Shown: positions 12,169 through 20,044 of the stretch, piece after piece
How positions within the stretch are numbered: the first letter of the stretch is position 1
How the letters are laid out: the number at the start of each line of letters is the position of its first letter
Program-made: the position numbers and the translations under genes
From: a virus
Virus record (IMG/VR): IMGVR_UViG_3300032323_000425
Span: 1-24,020 of that record
DNA length: 24,020 bases
Direction: 5' to 3' (one strand)
The notes under the pieces: generated by a model
What the model saw: only the letters and a program-made list of their open reading frames with translations
Databases searched by the model: none
What the model was told of the DNA's origin: nothing

Positions 12169-12596
12169 TATAGCAGCTTCTGGAAGTAAAGTTTGTCAGA
12201 ACCCCCGTATGAATACTCCGGCAGGTACAGTCTAAATCCGCAATTAATAAGGTTATTAGCGGAAGGGAAATTATCTAAGGTTGTGTAAGTGATAGCTATG
12301 TGGCAAAAAGTAGATGCAGCTTTGAGCCGGGTCTTAATCATTCGCCTTTGTATGCCTTGCCCTCTATGTGATTTTTTAACCCAAGCTCTGTTAAATATGC
12401 AGATGCCTTTTGAATAAATAGAGCCACAATAAGCTACTATCTCGCCTTCATCAAGCATAACCCACCACTCCCGGTTGAACTGAAACTCATCTCCGCAACC
12501 CTTAAAGTTTGGGTTGTTATAGTCTAGTTCCCTAAGTTGCTCGTAGGTTTCTCGGTCTAAGATATTACCAAAGCTAAATATCTTTTTGAGGCGCAT
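12168..12596 (-). CDS. GNAT-family N-acetyltransferase
   Basis: This is a 142-residue protein. The acetyl-CoA binding motif A is complete, NRAWVKKSHRGQGIQRRMIK (69-88), with the R/Q-x-x-G-x-G/A pattern RGQGIQ. Motif D (GEIVAYCGSIY, 51-61) precedes it, and motif B-like SANNLINCGFRLY (112-124) follows. The substrate cannot be predicted; phage GNAT proteins have been linked to modifying host proteins or modified DNA bases. It is the last gene of the right-hand operon before the control region and overlaps the preceding gene by 23 bases. Confidence 0.87.
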   Translation of the reverse strand: MRLKKIFSFGNILDRETYEQLRELDYNNPNFKGCGDEFQFNREWWVMLDEGEIVAYCGSIYSKGICIFNRAWVKKSHRGQGIQRRMIKTRLKAASTFCHIAITYTTLDNFPSANNLINCGFRLYLPEYSYGGSDKLYFQKLL

Positions 12597-12774
12597 TGAT
12601 TAACATAATTTTTTTTAGGTATAAACTTAAATCTAATGCTTCTTCATAAGCATATCTCATCCATTCGTCTTCTTTTAAATCAGTTCTATCTAAGGTACAT
12701 TTGTACTCCTCTTTGCCCTTTGCCTCCCGGCTACGCATATCTTCTATAACTGCTGCTAGTATTTTGCTATCCAT
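12574..12774 (-). CDS. Short MazG-like / all-alpha NTP pyrophosphatase-type protein
   Basis: This is a 66-residue helical protein: EDMRSREAKGKEEYKCTLDR (11-30), then DLKEDEWMRYAYEEALDLSL (32-51) and YLKKIM. The EExxxxxxYLK-type helix, with E44, E45 and D48 following AY, resembles the metal-binding helix of all-alpha NTP pyrophosphohydrolases. I recall such short versions in phages. It is much shorter than the usual about 100 residues, so activity would need oligomerisation. It is placed directly after the exonuclease gene with no gap. Confidence 0.55.
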   Translation of the reverse strand: MDSKILAAVIEDMRSREAKGKEEYKCTLDRTDLKEDEWMRYAYEEALDLSLYLKKIMLINAPQKDI

Positions 12775-13509
12775 TTATTTGTCTGTTTTGCTATGTATCT
12801 TAAAACAAGTCTTACACTTATATAAAATCTTCTTTACTCCTGTTGCGGTTGTGCGCCTCATTTGTATTGTTATCTCATCGCTGCCACACTCAGGGCAAGT
12901 GCCTCTATCCTGACCGAAAATAACCCCGTAGTGTGTTTTCGGTTCGATATGGTTTTTAAGTGCATTAAACACCTGCTCCAATAAAACCACATCCTTCTGG
13001 CAGTACTTAATCATTTTAGCCATAGCCACTTTATCCTTATGCAGAACTATGTCCTTCCATAAACTATATTCTGTTTTAATCTTAGTGCCAATGCCTAAGT
13101 AGTCAGCTATGTAATTAAGCTTGTTGCTATTAAATCTAAACTTCTGACGAGCTACCTTTAACGTGTCAATAGTAACATAAGAAGGGAACATATCTATTCC
13201 GTGAAATAAGCACCTGGTTCTTATCCACGCTAAGTCAAACTTATCTCCGTTATGTCCTACTAACTCCGATGCGGTGTTTGCTACTTCTATAAAACTTTGT
13301 AGCATTCGTTTGTCGTTTTGTTTGCTATCCCATTGTAAGTGGTAAACCTCTTTTTCGTCTTCCCACTTATAGCAGATGCAAATGATTGCACGTTCTTTAA
13401 TGATGCTGTCAGCAGTTACATTTAGCTTATATCCGGCAGACCAGAAAAAGCCAACGTTTGGCGAGGTTTCGATGTCAAAGAATAGTCGTTTGCGTTTTGA
13501 TTTTAGCAT
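12775..13509 (-). CDS. DEDD 3'-5' exonuclease with C-terminal zinc ribbon
   Basis: This 244-residue protein has an RNase H-like exonuclease domain. FDIETSP (11-17) gives D12 and E14, GHNGDKFDLAW (85-95) gives D92, and YCQKDVVLLEQV (169-180) gives D173. These are the four acidic residues of the DnaQ/PolB-exonuclease fold. Residues 205-235 form a zinc ribbon with C205-x2-C208 and C232-x2-C235. No polymerase domain is attached and no DNA polymerase gene is seen in the window. It may trim recombination intermediates or degrade host DNA. It is similar in build to YprB-type RNase_H_2 proteins. Confidence 0.85.
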   Translation of the reverse strand: MLKSKRKRLFFDIETSPNVGFFWSAGYKLNVTADSIIKERAIICICYKWEDEKEVYHLQWDSKQNDKRMLQSFIEVANTASELVGHNGDKFDLAWIRTRCLFHGIDMFPSYVTIDTLKVARQKFRFNSNKLNYIADYLGIGTKIKTEYSLWKDIVLHKDKVAMAKMIKYCQKDVVLLEQVFNALKNHIEPKTHYGVIFGQDRGTCPECGSDEITIQMRRTTATGVKKILYKCKTCFKIHSKTDK

Positions 13510-13512
13510 TAT

Positions 13513-13737
13513 TTATTTTTTGCTGAATTTATCTATTGTGGTATAACCCATAGCAAATAGCGTGAGATACAGAACAGCATCTACTAGCTTATCGCTTGGG
13601 TTAATTTTTAAGATTATGTTTAAGAACAAGGATATAAAAAGACATAAGCTGCCAAGCATAGCCACTACTCTTTTATGGCTAATACTGTTGCTTTCGTCTG
13701 ATAATAAATTAACTAATATAGTTCTAAAGTTGCTCAT
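13513..13737 (-). CDS. Holin candidate with two membrane helices
   Basis: This is a 74-residue protein. Its hydrophilic start includes SISHKRVVAMLG (18-29). Two membrane segments follow, about 24-45 (VAMLGSLCLFISLFLNII) and 53-69 (AVLYLTLFAMGYTTID), and a KFSKK tail. Two helices with both ends inside fits class II holins. It overlaps the endolysin gene by 14 bases. The endolysin has no signal peptide, so a pore-forming holin is needed, and this is one of two candidates in the cassette. Confidence 0.7.
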   Translation of the reverse strand: MSNFRTILVNLLSDESNSISHKRVVAMLGSLCLFISLFLNIILKINPSDKLVDAVLYLTLFAMGYTTIDKFSKK

Positions 13738-14170
13738 ATAGTTTAGCTTCAGCCTCTCTCCGCCTCACTAACCCTTTAAGCACAACATTGTTGGCTCTTG
13801 TCCACTTCATAAATTCTGCTCGAATAGAAGGGTCTTTAGGGTTTGCGTTTACCTTCCTTAGTAAAGTGCTTCTCCTAAAATTCCCCATACCTACATTAAA
13901 AGCAAACGAAACAATCGCAGAAAAATTGTTTGCAGTTACATTTGATTTTACAAGCACATCTACTCCTTTTGCAAAGTCATCGACTATTGCGTTAAAGTAA
14001 TCTTCTGCCTGTTGTTGCGTAATTATATCGCCTTCTTTAACTTTCGTTCCGTCAGGGTAAAAAGTCAAACCCCACGAAATAGTCCATAAACCCGCAGGGC
14101 ATTTGTATGCCTTTAACTTGCAGCCTTCAAACTGCTTTATTAAATCTCTACCGGCTTTGTTTACTTCCAT
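13724..14170 (-). CDS. Endolysin, GH24 lysozyme
   Basis: This is a 148-residue glycoside hydrolase 24 muramidase. The catalytic arrangement E-8-[D/C]-5-T is present as E15 (QFEGCKL), C24 (YKCPAG) and T30 (LWTISWG). Further family segments are GDIITQQQAEDYFNAIVDDF and SAIVSFAFNVGMGNFRRSTL, with LLRKVNANP and LVRRREAEAKLY. The usual TIGYG is TISWG here. There is no signal peptide or signal-anchor, so release through a holin is expected. It cuts peptidoglycan glycan strands at lysis. It overlaps the spanin by 10 bases and the holin candidate by 14. Confidence 0.93.
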   Translation of the reverse strand: MEVNKAGRDLIKQFEGCKLKAYKCPAGLWTISWGLTFYPDGTKVKEGDIITQQQAEDYFNAIVDDFAKGVDVLVKSNVTANNFSAIVSFAFNVGMGNFRRSTLLRKVNANPKDPSIRAEFMKWTRANNVVLKGLVRRREAEAKLYEQL

Positions 14171-14598
14171 AACTTATTCCAATATGCTAAAATTAATATA
14201 ATGGCTATAATAAGCCCTATTAGAGCCTTCCAAAAGTTATTGGCAGTACTTACCTTATTTTTATCTACAATCGAAATTTGAGCCGTTTCTGTGCGATTAA
14301 AGGCCATTGTATCTTTTTTGATAAGGCTATTGTCAGTTTGCTTGTCTTTTGTCTGATACACCCACTTAGTTACGATTTTGGGAACTACTATAACGCTGTC
14401 CTTAGTTATGCGGACTGTGTCATAGATTGTAACCTCTTTGGTAAATACCTGCTCCTTTTCTATAATCTTGGTTACGCTATCGTAAAAAGTAAGATGCACG
14501 GAATCAATCTTAGTTGTTCCCGTGCTATCAAATCTCTTTTCAAACTTCTTAACCGAAGCGCAAGATGTAAGTAATAAGGCTAAAAGTATTAATCTCAT
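14161..14598 (-). CDS. Unimolecular spanin (u-spanin)
   Basis: This is a 145-residue protein. A short lipoprotein signal MRLILLALLLTSC puts the lipidated Cys at residue 13, with Ala at +2 rather than an Asp retention signal, so it should reach the outer membrane. Residues 20-118 are a periplasmic, beta-strand-rich domain with repeated SVxLTFYDSV / EVTIYDTVRI patterns. Residues 123-140 (WKALIGLIIAIILILAYW) are one C-terminal inner-membrane helix. One protein tethered to both membranes is the layout of u-spanins such as phage T1 gp11, which fuse the outer membrane at the last step of lysis. It overlaps the genes on both sides. Confidence 0.85.
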   Translation of the reverse strand: MRLILLALLLTSCASVKKFEKRFDSTGTTKIDSVHLTFYDSVTKIIEKEQVFTKEVTIYDTVRITKDSVIVVPKIVTKWVYQTKDKQTDNSLIKKDTMAFNRTETAQISIVDKNKVSTANNFWKALIGLIIAIILILAYWNKLWK

Positions 14599-14765
14599 TT
14601 TAGTTTCTTAGTCATTTTATAGTAATAGCGTATAGCCATACCGCCAGAAACAATAGCCACCAAACTTGCAATCAATGTGAATAGTGGTTGAATACTTGTA
14701 ATGCTAATTGTTGCACTTACTAATGATACCATTGTTGATTGGTCTGCTTGGTGGTTATTTTCCAT
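14595..14765 (-). CDS. Small membrane protein, second holin candidate (56 residues)
   Basis: ATG at 14765-14763 and TGA at 14597-14595 define a frame beginning MENNHQADQSTMVSLVSATI. It has one clear membrane segment, LFTLIASLVAIVSGGMAI (about residues 28-45), and a basic tail RYYYKMTKKLK. Its start follows the previous stop with no gap, and its stop overlaps the spanin start in an ATGA. It is therefore translationally coupled within the lysis cassette. The single-helix layout with basic C-terminus is that of class III holins or antiholins. Confidence 0.75.
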   Translation of the reverse strand: MENNHQADQSTMVSLVSATISITSIQPLFTLIASLVAIVSGGMAIRYYYKMTKKLK

Positions 14766-15152
14766 TTATAGTTCTTCTTCTTCTTGTTTGTTAAATTCTA
14801 TGCCGGTAGTCCAATCCTGTAAGAAGGTAAAATTCTCTAAGCCAGATTGATTAACCACGTTAATTATTTGAAAATCAAATTCTTTATCATTTAAGGCTTC
14901 AATATCTTTTGTCAGCTTCTTAATGCCTTCCTTTGAGAATTTGTAATCTCCTTTGTCTGTAAGGATTAAAATGCCTTTTTCGTCTACCGAAGCGTTGTCT
15001 AAGCGAAGTTCCTCAACTTGTGCGTTGTATTCTTCGTAATACTTTTTAACCTTCTCATAAACTTTTACAAGCTTCTTAGCTACTTTTGTTTCTTGGTTAC
15101 CGATAACTGAATTAATGCTCTGCACTAATTGTAGTAGTTGTTTGTACTTCAT
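14766..15152 (-). CDS. Helical protein of unknown function
   Basis: This is a 128-residue protein. Its first 50 residues are strongly helical and Lys/Glu-rich (ETKVAKKLVKVYEKVKKYYE), a coiled-coil candidate. The middle has a beta hairpin KGILILTDKGDYKFSKEGIK (59-78), and the end is acidic (EEEEL). It lies after the DUF7936-like gene with a 41-base overlap and right before the lysis cassette. It may be a fibre-associated or late regulatory protein; no domain is recognised. Confidence 0.65.
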   Translation of the reverse strand: MKYKQLLQLVQSINSVIGNQETKVAKKLVKVYEKVKKYYEEYNAQVEELRLDNASVDEKGILILTDKGDYKFSKEGIKKLTKDIEALNDKEFDFQIINVVNQSGLENFTFLQDWTTGIEFNKQEEEEL

Positions 15153-15519
15153 TTTCGTTTGTTTTTGTTTGTAAAGATAATTGTGGATTGCTAAACGGCA
15201 AAGGTAATGTTACAATTTTTGGATTGATTTGGTCTGCTATCTGGCTATCTAAGTTCTGCTCTAAGGCTACTTTGTCAAGTCCTGCTTCTAACCAACCGCA
15301 TACCATTTCATAGGTTACTTGTTCATAAGGTACGAAGTTTGCCGGGTCAGGAGCATCTACGCTTAACGTTCCGTAAACATCAGCAAAGTATGTCTTTTCG
15401 TTTTCTACTTGCTCCGTTTGGTATCTCCAATGTACTATGCAAATTACGTCTGTTAAACCCTCTGCATTTTTCGGGTATGATTCAAGTGCGCTTATTACCC
15501 ATTTGTAAGTTGTTGCCAT
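15112..15519 (-). CDS. DUF7936-like late phage protein
   Basis: This is a 135-residue protein. MATTYKWVISALESYPK at the start, VICIVHWRYQTE (25-36), FADVYGTLSVD (43-53) and FVPYEQVTYEMVCGWLEAGL (62-81) match a small protein widespread in phages. The following VALEQNLDSQIADQINP and LPLPF segments also fit. It is usually found next to tail-fibre genes and is known to me as DUF7936. Function is not established; position suggests a fibre or virion accessory. It begins 2 bases after the fibre gene stop. Confidence 0.75.
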   Translation of the reverse strand: MATTYKWVISALESYPKNAEGLTDVICIVHWRYQTEQVENEKTYFADVYGTLSVDAPDPANFVPYEQVTYEMVCGWLEAGLDKVALEQNLDSQIADQINPKIVTLPLPFSNPQLSLQTKTNENEVQTTTTISAEH

Positions 15520-15521
15520 TT

Positions 15522-18500
15522 TTATTTGTTTTTTAATGTGTCTAATTCTTGTTTGAGTTCTTGTATAGATTTGATAAGTACAGGTACTATTTTGCTATAA
15601 TCTACTCCTTGCATTATTTCTCCGTCTTTTATTCCACTAACTGCATAAGGAAGTACACTTGCTAATTCGTGTGCTAATACCCCATACATTCTTTCTTTAT
15701 TATATTTCCATTGATAATCGTAAGTCTTAATATTTCCTATTAAATCTAAACCATTATAACTTTTTAAATCTTCTTTTAATCTATAATCAGAAGATGTTAC
15801 ATAGCTTGTATTAGTTCCATCGTGAGTAATTCTACCAACTTCTGATGATGTACCATAAAATCTAACTAAAAATCTTGTTCCAGAAGTACCAGTATTTGAT
15901 ATATACGCTGCCGTATCTGCTGAAACACTTGTACAAGTAGATATGTAATTTGTAGATGGGTTAAATTCAAAACCATTATTTAATACTGCACCTGTTGTAG
16001 TTTTACCCATCAATACGTTCCCCCCACTTGTTATCCGCATACGTTCGCTTCCGTTAGTAAATATTTGGAAGTCATCTGCACCATTTCTCAATCTAACTGC
16101 ATTTGTACTTGCCGAAGATTGTAAAAATATATCAGCATTTGGATTTGCACTATAAGCAGCAAAAACAAGAGGAGATATACCATTTCCTTGAAGCGTTAAT
16201 AATGTTGTTGGATTATTAGTACCTATACCTACGTTACCTACCGAATTGATTCGCATTCTCTCGAAAAGTAAAGCACCATCTTCTCTCGTAGTTTCAAAAG
16301 ATAAATAACCCGCAGTTGAACCATCTGAAGCATCTTCTTTTTTGCCGTGTATTCTACCGAAAGTAGCTATAATTGTATTTCCACTAAAATATCTACCTCC
16401 TAAAGAAAATGAACCTCCCCTATTTATAGCAGGACCTTCGTTAGATGTAATTAAAACATTTCCGTAAGTATTAAATGCTCCACCAAGAGCTTGATTTGCT
16501 CCTGATACTGTAAATAAAGTTTGTGGATTGTTAGTACCTATACCTACGTTACCGGCTGAGGTTATGCGCATTTTTTCGGCATTGTTCGTACCGAATATTA
16601 AAGTATTAGCAGGACTACCTGTTGCTCCAAATAAACTAATATAAGCACCTGCATCAACTGTTTGAATTGAACCACCTGTATTTGCTACATTATATCCCGT
16701 TGCCGTTACACTACTTGAAAAAGTAGCTGCACCTGTTGCTCTAAATGTACCTGTTACATCAAGTCTAAAAGTATCGTTAGTATTTCCAATAGAAACATTA
16801 CCAGATGCTTGTACACGCATCTTCTCAGTAGAACTCGTAGCGAATATAGTAGCACCTGTTTGTGAAATCATTACGAAATCTCCTGCAACGCCACCTGTAA
16901 CATATTGCCCGTTTGCAGTAATAAGACCGAATTTAGCTTGATAAATAGCACCCGTAATTGCTTCGCCTAATGATACGCTAGGCGCAGCTCCACTTATTCT
17001 TAATTGGCTATCAGCATTAGGGTTATGAATTTCAAGCGTTCTTTGAGGATTGTTAAGTCCGATACCTAATCTATTGTTGGTAGCGTCCCAAAAAAAGTTA
17101 CTTGAACCTGTTATGCTTGTATCTCCATTAAAATACGCTACTCTGCCACTTGCACTTATACCCGTTATCGGATTTGTTAAAGCGTTCTGCTTATTGTTAA
17201 AAGTAGTCCAATCAGTAGAACTTAAAGCACCTCTATTAGTTGCACTAGCCGTAGGTACGTTTAAAGTAATTACAGGGGTTGTTGTTCCGTTTGCAACAGT
17301 TGAGCTTAAATCAGTTCCAGAAGTTCCGATTGTTAAAGCGGCTACACTCGTTACTGTACCGCCTGTTAAATCGCTTGTTAAAGCAATCGTTCCACTTGCT
17401 CTCGGTACTAAATATTGGAAGCTATCTCCGTCTTGTAAAGCTGCAACACTTAAAGCATATCTGCGCCTTGTTGTGTTTGCTTGGTTATGTACTATGTTTA
17501 ACTCCGTTGCAGTACTTGGCGCTATCTGAGTGTAAGCTCCTGTAACGAAATTATAAACACTATACTGCTTCATTAAAAGCCCTGTTTGGTAATTAGTAGC
17601 ACCTTCAATAAAAACACTTCTTGCTAGAAAATCATTAGTGCCTAAATTAACAGTACCCGTTGCCCCTGTGTACGGAACAAAATTTGCCGGGTTTGCAGGT
17701 GTGTAACCTAAAACAGTTGCTATGCTTTTATTTTTCCAAAGGCTTGTAGATGCTTCCCAAAATAAGCCGTCATTGTTTGTAGGTGTTTGTGCAGCTACAT
17801 TATGAAGCTCGTCTAACTCATATCCGTTCTGTATCTTAACCTCTATAATACCTTGTGTCGGGTGTGAACGTACAATAATACCTATATAAACTAAGTGAGC
17901 AGGAGCGTATTGTTTTGTGCTTGTATAAGCTCCGGCAGTTGTAGAACTCAAATATAATTGAGTGCCTACGCTAAAAGCTTGTGTATCGATGTCAGCTAAT
18001 CTACCTGCAACAACTACAAAGCCATTATTCATATTAGTTATGTCAGATTGCACTATGCCGTATGTTTGAGCTGATGTGCTATCGCCACTTGCAAGAGCCT
18101 TTGTAACTGTTGGTAAATTACCCTGACCGCCATTAATATATACTACTGTACCCTTTGTTAAAGTTGCTCCTGTGCTATTGTAAACTTCTGTAATTAAGTT
18201 CTTAGCTTGGTCGATTGTGTTAGGGAACGTTGCAAGTGTACCATCGCCTTTAATATACTGCGCACCTGTTCCGGCAAAGCCTATATTAATCGTTCCGCTT
18301 GTAGTTATAGGACTGCCTGTAATTGTTAAAGCATCTCCGCTTCTTGATACCGCTACGCTTGTTACAGTACCTACCGCACCACTTGAACGCTGCCATATAG
18401 TTCCTGAATAAATTACATAATCGCCTACCGCAAAAGTAATAGGACCAGCTCCAAAGTTTACTGTTCCGGCTACGTTACAAATATAAACGTCTCCTGTGTC

Positions 18501-18938
18501 TCCTGTTCCGTTTGCAAGTGTAGGTGTGTTAGTCGCTGCATTCCAAGTTCCCTTATATTCCATAATTGAACTAGGTAGCTGACTGATAGGAACTTTACCC
18601 TGACTATCCAAAGAAGCATAGCCATTAGCGTTGCCCTTCTCACTTCTTAGCTGATAAGTATCTAAAAGTGCTTGTGAAGGGAACACCTCTACATAAGCAG
18701 AGCCAGTCCATAAGTAAAGCTTCTGGGTGTCTTTGGCGCAATAAATAACGTTAATATCGCCAGTCACGGGGAACGCTGCAAGGTTAGTATAAAAGCTAAC
18801 TGCACCGCTAAATATAGCCCCTAATTGCGCAATAGTAATCTTCTTACTTACTCCGGTTGTCGGGTCACCTATAATAGTTAAATCTGTACTCTCAGGAGCT
18901 AACTCAGTAGCTAATTGGTTAATTTTTTTGCCTATCAT
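15522..18938 (-). CDS. Tail fibre/spike with C-terminal Peptidase S74 chaperone domain
   Basis: This is an 1138-residue fibre. The N-terminal about 100 residues (MIGKKINQLATELAPESTDL on) form the virion-attachment part. A long Thr/Ser/Gly-rich beta-structured shaft follows, with repeats such as RMRITSAGNVGIGTNNP that occur several times between about residues 600 and 1000. Residues 1047-1138 are the S74 intramolecular chaperone: SSDYRLKEDL, YDYQWKYNKERMYGVLAHEL, DYSKIVPVLIKSIQEL and a terminal coiled coil. In endosialidase-type fibres this domain drives trimer folding and is then cut off before the Ser of the SSD segment (S1049/S1050 here). It overlaps the previous gene by 4 bases. Confidence 0.92.
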   Translation of the reverse strand: MIGKKINQLATELAPESTDLTIIGDPTTGVSKKITIAQLGAIFSGAVSFYTNLAAFPVTGDINVIYCAKDTQKLYLWTGSAYVEVFPSQALLDTYQLRSEKGNANGYASLDSQGKVPISQLPSSIMEYKGTWNAATNTPTLANGTGDTGDVYICNVAGTVNFGAGPITFAVGDYVIYSGTIWQRSSGAVGTVTSVAVSRSGDALTITGSPITTSGTINIGFAGTGAQYIKGDGTLATFPNTIDQAKNLITEVYNSTGATLTKGTVVYINGGQGNLPTVTKALASGDSTSAQTYGIVQSDITNMNNGFVVVAGRLADIDTQAFSVGTQLYLSSTTAGAYTSTKQYAPAHLVYIGIIVRSHPTQGIIEVKIQNGYELDELHNVAAQTPTNNDGLFWEASTSLWKNKSIATVLGYTPANPANFVPYTGATGTVNLGTNDFLARSVFIEGATNYQTGLLMKQYSVYNFVTGAYTQIAPSTATELNIVHNQANTTRRRYALSVAALQDGDSFQYLVPRASGTIALTSDLTGGTVTSVAALTIGTSGTDLSSTVANGTTTPVITLNVPTASATNRGALSSTDWTTFNNKQNALTNPITGISASGRVAYFNGDTSITGSSNFFWDATNNRLGIGLNNPQRTLEIHNPNADSQLRISGAAPSVSLGEAITGAIYQAKFGLITANGQYVTGGVAGDFVMISQTGATIFATSSTEKMRVQASGNVSIGNTNDTFRLDVTGTFRATGAATFSSSVTATGYNVANTGGSIQTVDAGAYISLFGATGSPANTLIFGTNNAEKMRITSAGNVGIGTNNPQTLFTVSGANQALGGAFNTYGNVLITSNEGPAINRGGSFSLGGRYFSGNTIIATFGRIHGKKEDASDGSTAGYLSFETTREDGALLFERMRINSVGNVGIGTNNPTTLLTLQGNGISPLVFAAYSANPNADIFLQSSASTNAVRLRNGADDFQIFTNGSERMRITSGGNVLMGKTTTGAVLNNGFEFNPSTNYISTCTSVSADTAAYISNTGTSGTRFLVRFYGTSSEVGRITHDGTNTSYVTSSDYRLKEDLKSYNGLDLIGNIKTYDYQWKYNKERMYGVLAHELASVLPYAVSGIKDGEIMQGVDYSKIVPVLIKSIQELKQELDTLKNK
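16210..16238 (-). repeat. Near-identical 29-base repeat in the fibre gene, copy 1
   Basis: The copy at 16525-16553 differs at one base. A looser third copy stands near 17045. They encode the repeated GNVGIGTNNP shaft motif. High nucleotide identity inside a fast-evolving receptor-binding gene allows shaft length to change by homologous exchange. Confidence 0.8.
16525..16553 (-). repeat. Near-identical 29-base repeat in the fibre gene, copy 2
   Basis: This is the second copy of the repeat at 16210-16238, with one mismatch (G for A at the sixth base), in the same frame and encoding the same shaft motif. The distance of 315 bases is a whole number of codons, so recombination between copies would keep the frame. 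Confidence 0.8.
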
Positions 18939-19384
18939 TCTGTATAATTATAGATGCTGGGAATCTGGCATCGGTCATTTAAGTATGGTAATTCCATTGT
19001 AATATCTATCTTAACTCCGGCAAGATAATCAGGGTCGCTTTCGGTAAAATAAGTCATTGGTGCAGTTTCGCCAATATCCCATATAGCTTTGGGGTATCTT
19101 AACTGCGCTACTATATCCTGACCTACTAATGTCATATCAGACAAAACTTCCGTTTCGTTGCTCTCTTCCATTAGCATTCTATCCATAAAATAAAGGCTAA
19201 AATTATAGGTAATATTTTTAGCGTTTATAGTTGCACCCGTTAAAATGTAGAACATAGCCGGATATGTTACCTCTCCGTTGCTTAAACGTTCCCACACATC
19301 ACCGAAGTAAACAAAGTTAATTTGTTCGTGGTCGTTTCCGAGTGTCGTTATTTGTTTGACGATTTGGTTTAAGGTTAGGCTCAT
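18935..19384 (-). CDS. Tail-completion / neck-type structural protein
   Basis: This is a 149-residue protein. It starts MSLTLNQIVKQITTLGNDHE, continues INFVYFGDVWERLSNGEVTY and NFSLYFMDRML, and has the helical SDMTLVGQDIVAQLRYP (82-98). A strand-rich end ADKI-free VKIDITMELPYLNDRC closes it. This order of mixed alpha/beta segments recalls tail terminator or tail completion proteins, and I know similar proteins between connectors and tail genes in Bacteroidota phages. It lies between the connector and the fibre. No closer assignment can be made from the sequence. Confidence 0.6.
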   Translation of the reverse strand: MSLTLNQIVKQITTLGNDHEQINFVYFGDVWERLSNGEVTYPAMFYILTGATINAKNITYNFSLYFMDRMLMEESNETEVLSDMTLVGQDIVAQLRYPKAIWDIGETAPMTYFTESDPDYLAGVKIDITMELPYLNDRCQIPSIYNYTE

Positions 19385-19450
19385 TCTTAATTTTTTCTAA
19401 ATAAACACGCAGTTTATTTTGGTTCTTTATTGTTGTTACTTTGCTCATAT

Positions 19451-20032
19451 TTAACAGTCGCTACAACCTCTGTTTCCTTGATATAACTCCTCAAAGCTCT
19501 TACCTGCACAGCAATCAAAATCACCTAACCAGATGCTAGTTGTGTAAGCATCGTTCTCAGGGTGGATTGCATCAATGCCGCTTCCCGGATTCAAGTACTC
19601 AGGGTAAAGTGTAGAATATTCTTTTAAGTATTTAATCATTCTTTGCTTGTAGAACTCAGCTCTTGTCTTGTATCTATTAGCCACATCAATCATGTCCTGC
19701 ATAGAAGGTGCTTCCGTATTTTCTCCCGTTTTTCTTAGTAGTCCTTTATTGTAATATTGGAAAGATAATCCAATAGGCATTTCACTAAGTACATAATGCA
19801 CCAAAGTATCTGCTATGTATTGGTCTAATAAAATAACTTCATTAGCGTTTAAATTGTTAGCCGTGATACCTGCTTGTAGTCGGTTATATAAAGCACTACC
19901 AAGCGCAGGTAAAATATACATATCCTGAGAAGTTTTAATTTCAGGTAATACAAGTTTCTCGTCTACGTTAGCGTGTAAGCCAGAGCGGTCTTTAATATTT
20001 TGAACCGATATGAATAATGTGTTTAAGCTCAT
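19451..20032 (-). CDS. Head-tail connector-like protein (DUF6712-like)
   Basis: This is a 193-residue protein. VQNIKDRSGLHANVDEKLVL (10-29) and ETKT-like EIKTSQDMYILPALGSALYN (31-50) match the opening of small helical connector proteins. These form the ring below the portal (gp6/DUF6712 type in Bacteroidota phages). The C-terminal part has helices with EFYKQRMIKYLKEYSTLYPE, and the end is Cys-rich (CC at 174-175, CSDC). It starts 12 bases after the portal gene stop, the expected place for a connector. Confidence 0.7.
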   Translation of the reverse strand: MSLNTLFISVQNIKDRSGLHANVDEKLVLPEIKTSQDMYILPALGSALYNRLQAGITANNLNANEVILLDQYIADTLVHYVLSEMPIGLSFQYYNKGLLRKTGENTEAPSMQDMIDVANRYKTRAEFYKQRMIKYLKEYSTLYPEYLNPGSGIDAIHPENDAYTTSIWLGDFDCCAGKSFEELYQGNRGCSDC

Positions 20033-20044
20033 TTCTTATTTTAT

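Noticed and set aside
12137-12235. A 32-residue plus-strand frame preceded by TTGACA-like sequence
   Set aside because: It lies mostly inside the GNAT gene, spans the hairpin at 12149-12164, and no other plus-strand gene exists in the window.
13221-13229. TTATCCACG, one base from a DnaA box
   Set aside because: It is a single site inside the exonuclease coding sequence, without a cluster; expected by chance in AT-rich DNA.
16931-18411. Plus-strand frames of 64-159 residues opposite the fibre gene
   Set aside because: They are shadows of a repetitive coding sequence rich in valine and leucine codons; they have no motifs and no start signals.
19317-19448. A 43-residue frame beginning MSKVTTIKNQNKLRVYLEKI in the gap after the connector gene
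   Set aside because: It overlaps the start of the next gene by 68 bases, has no ribosome site or recognisable family, and the overlap is longer than elsewhere in this operon. It might still be real.
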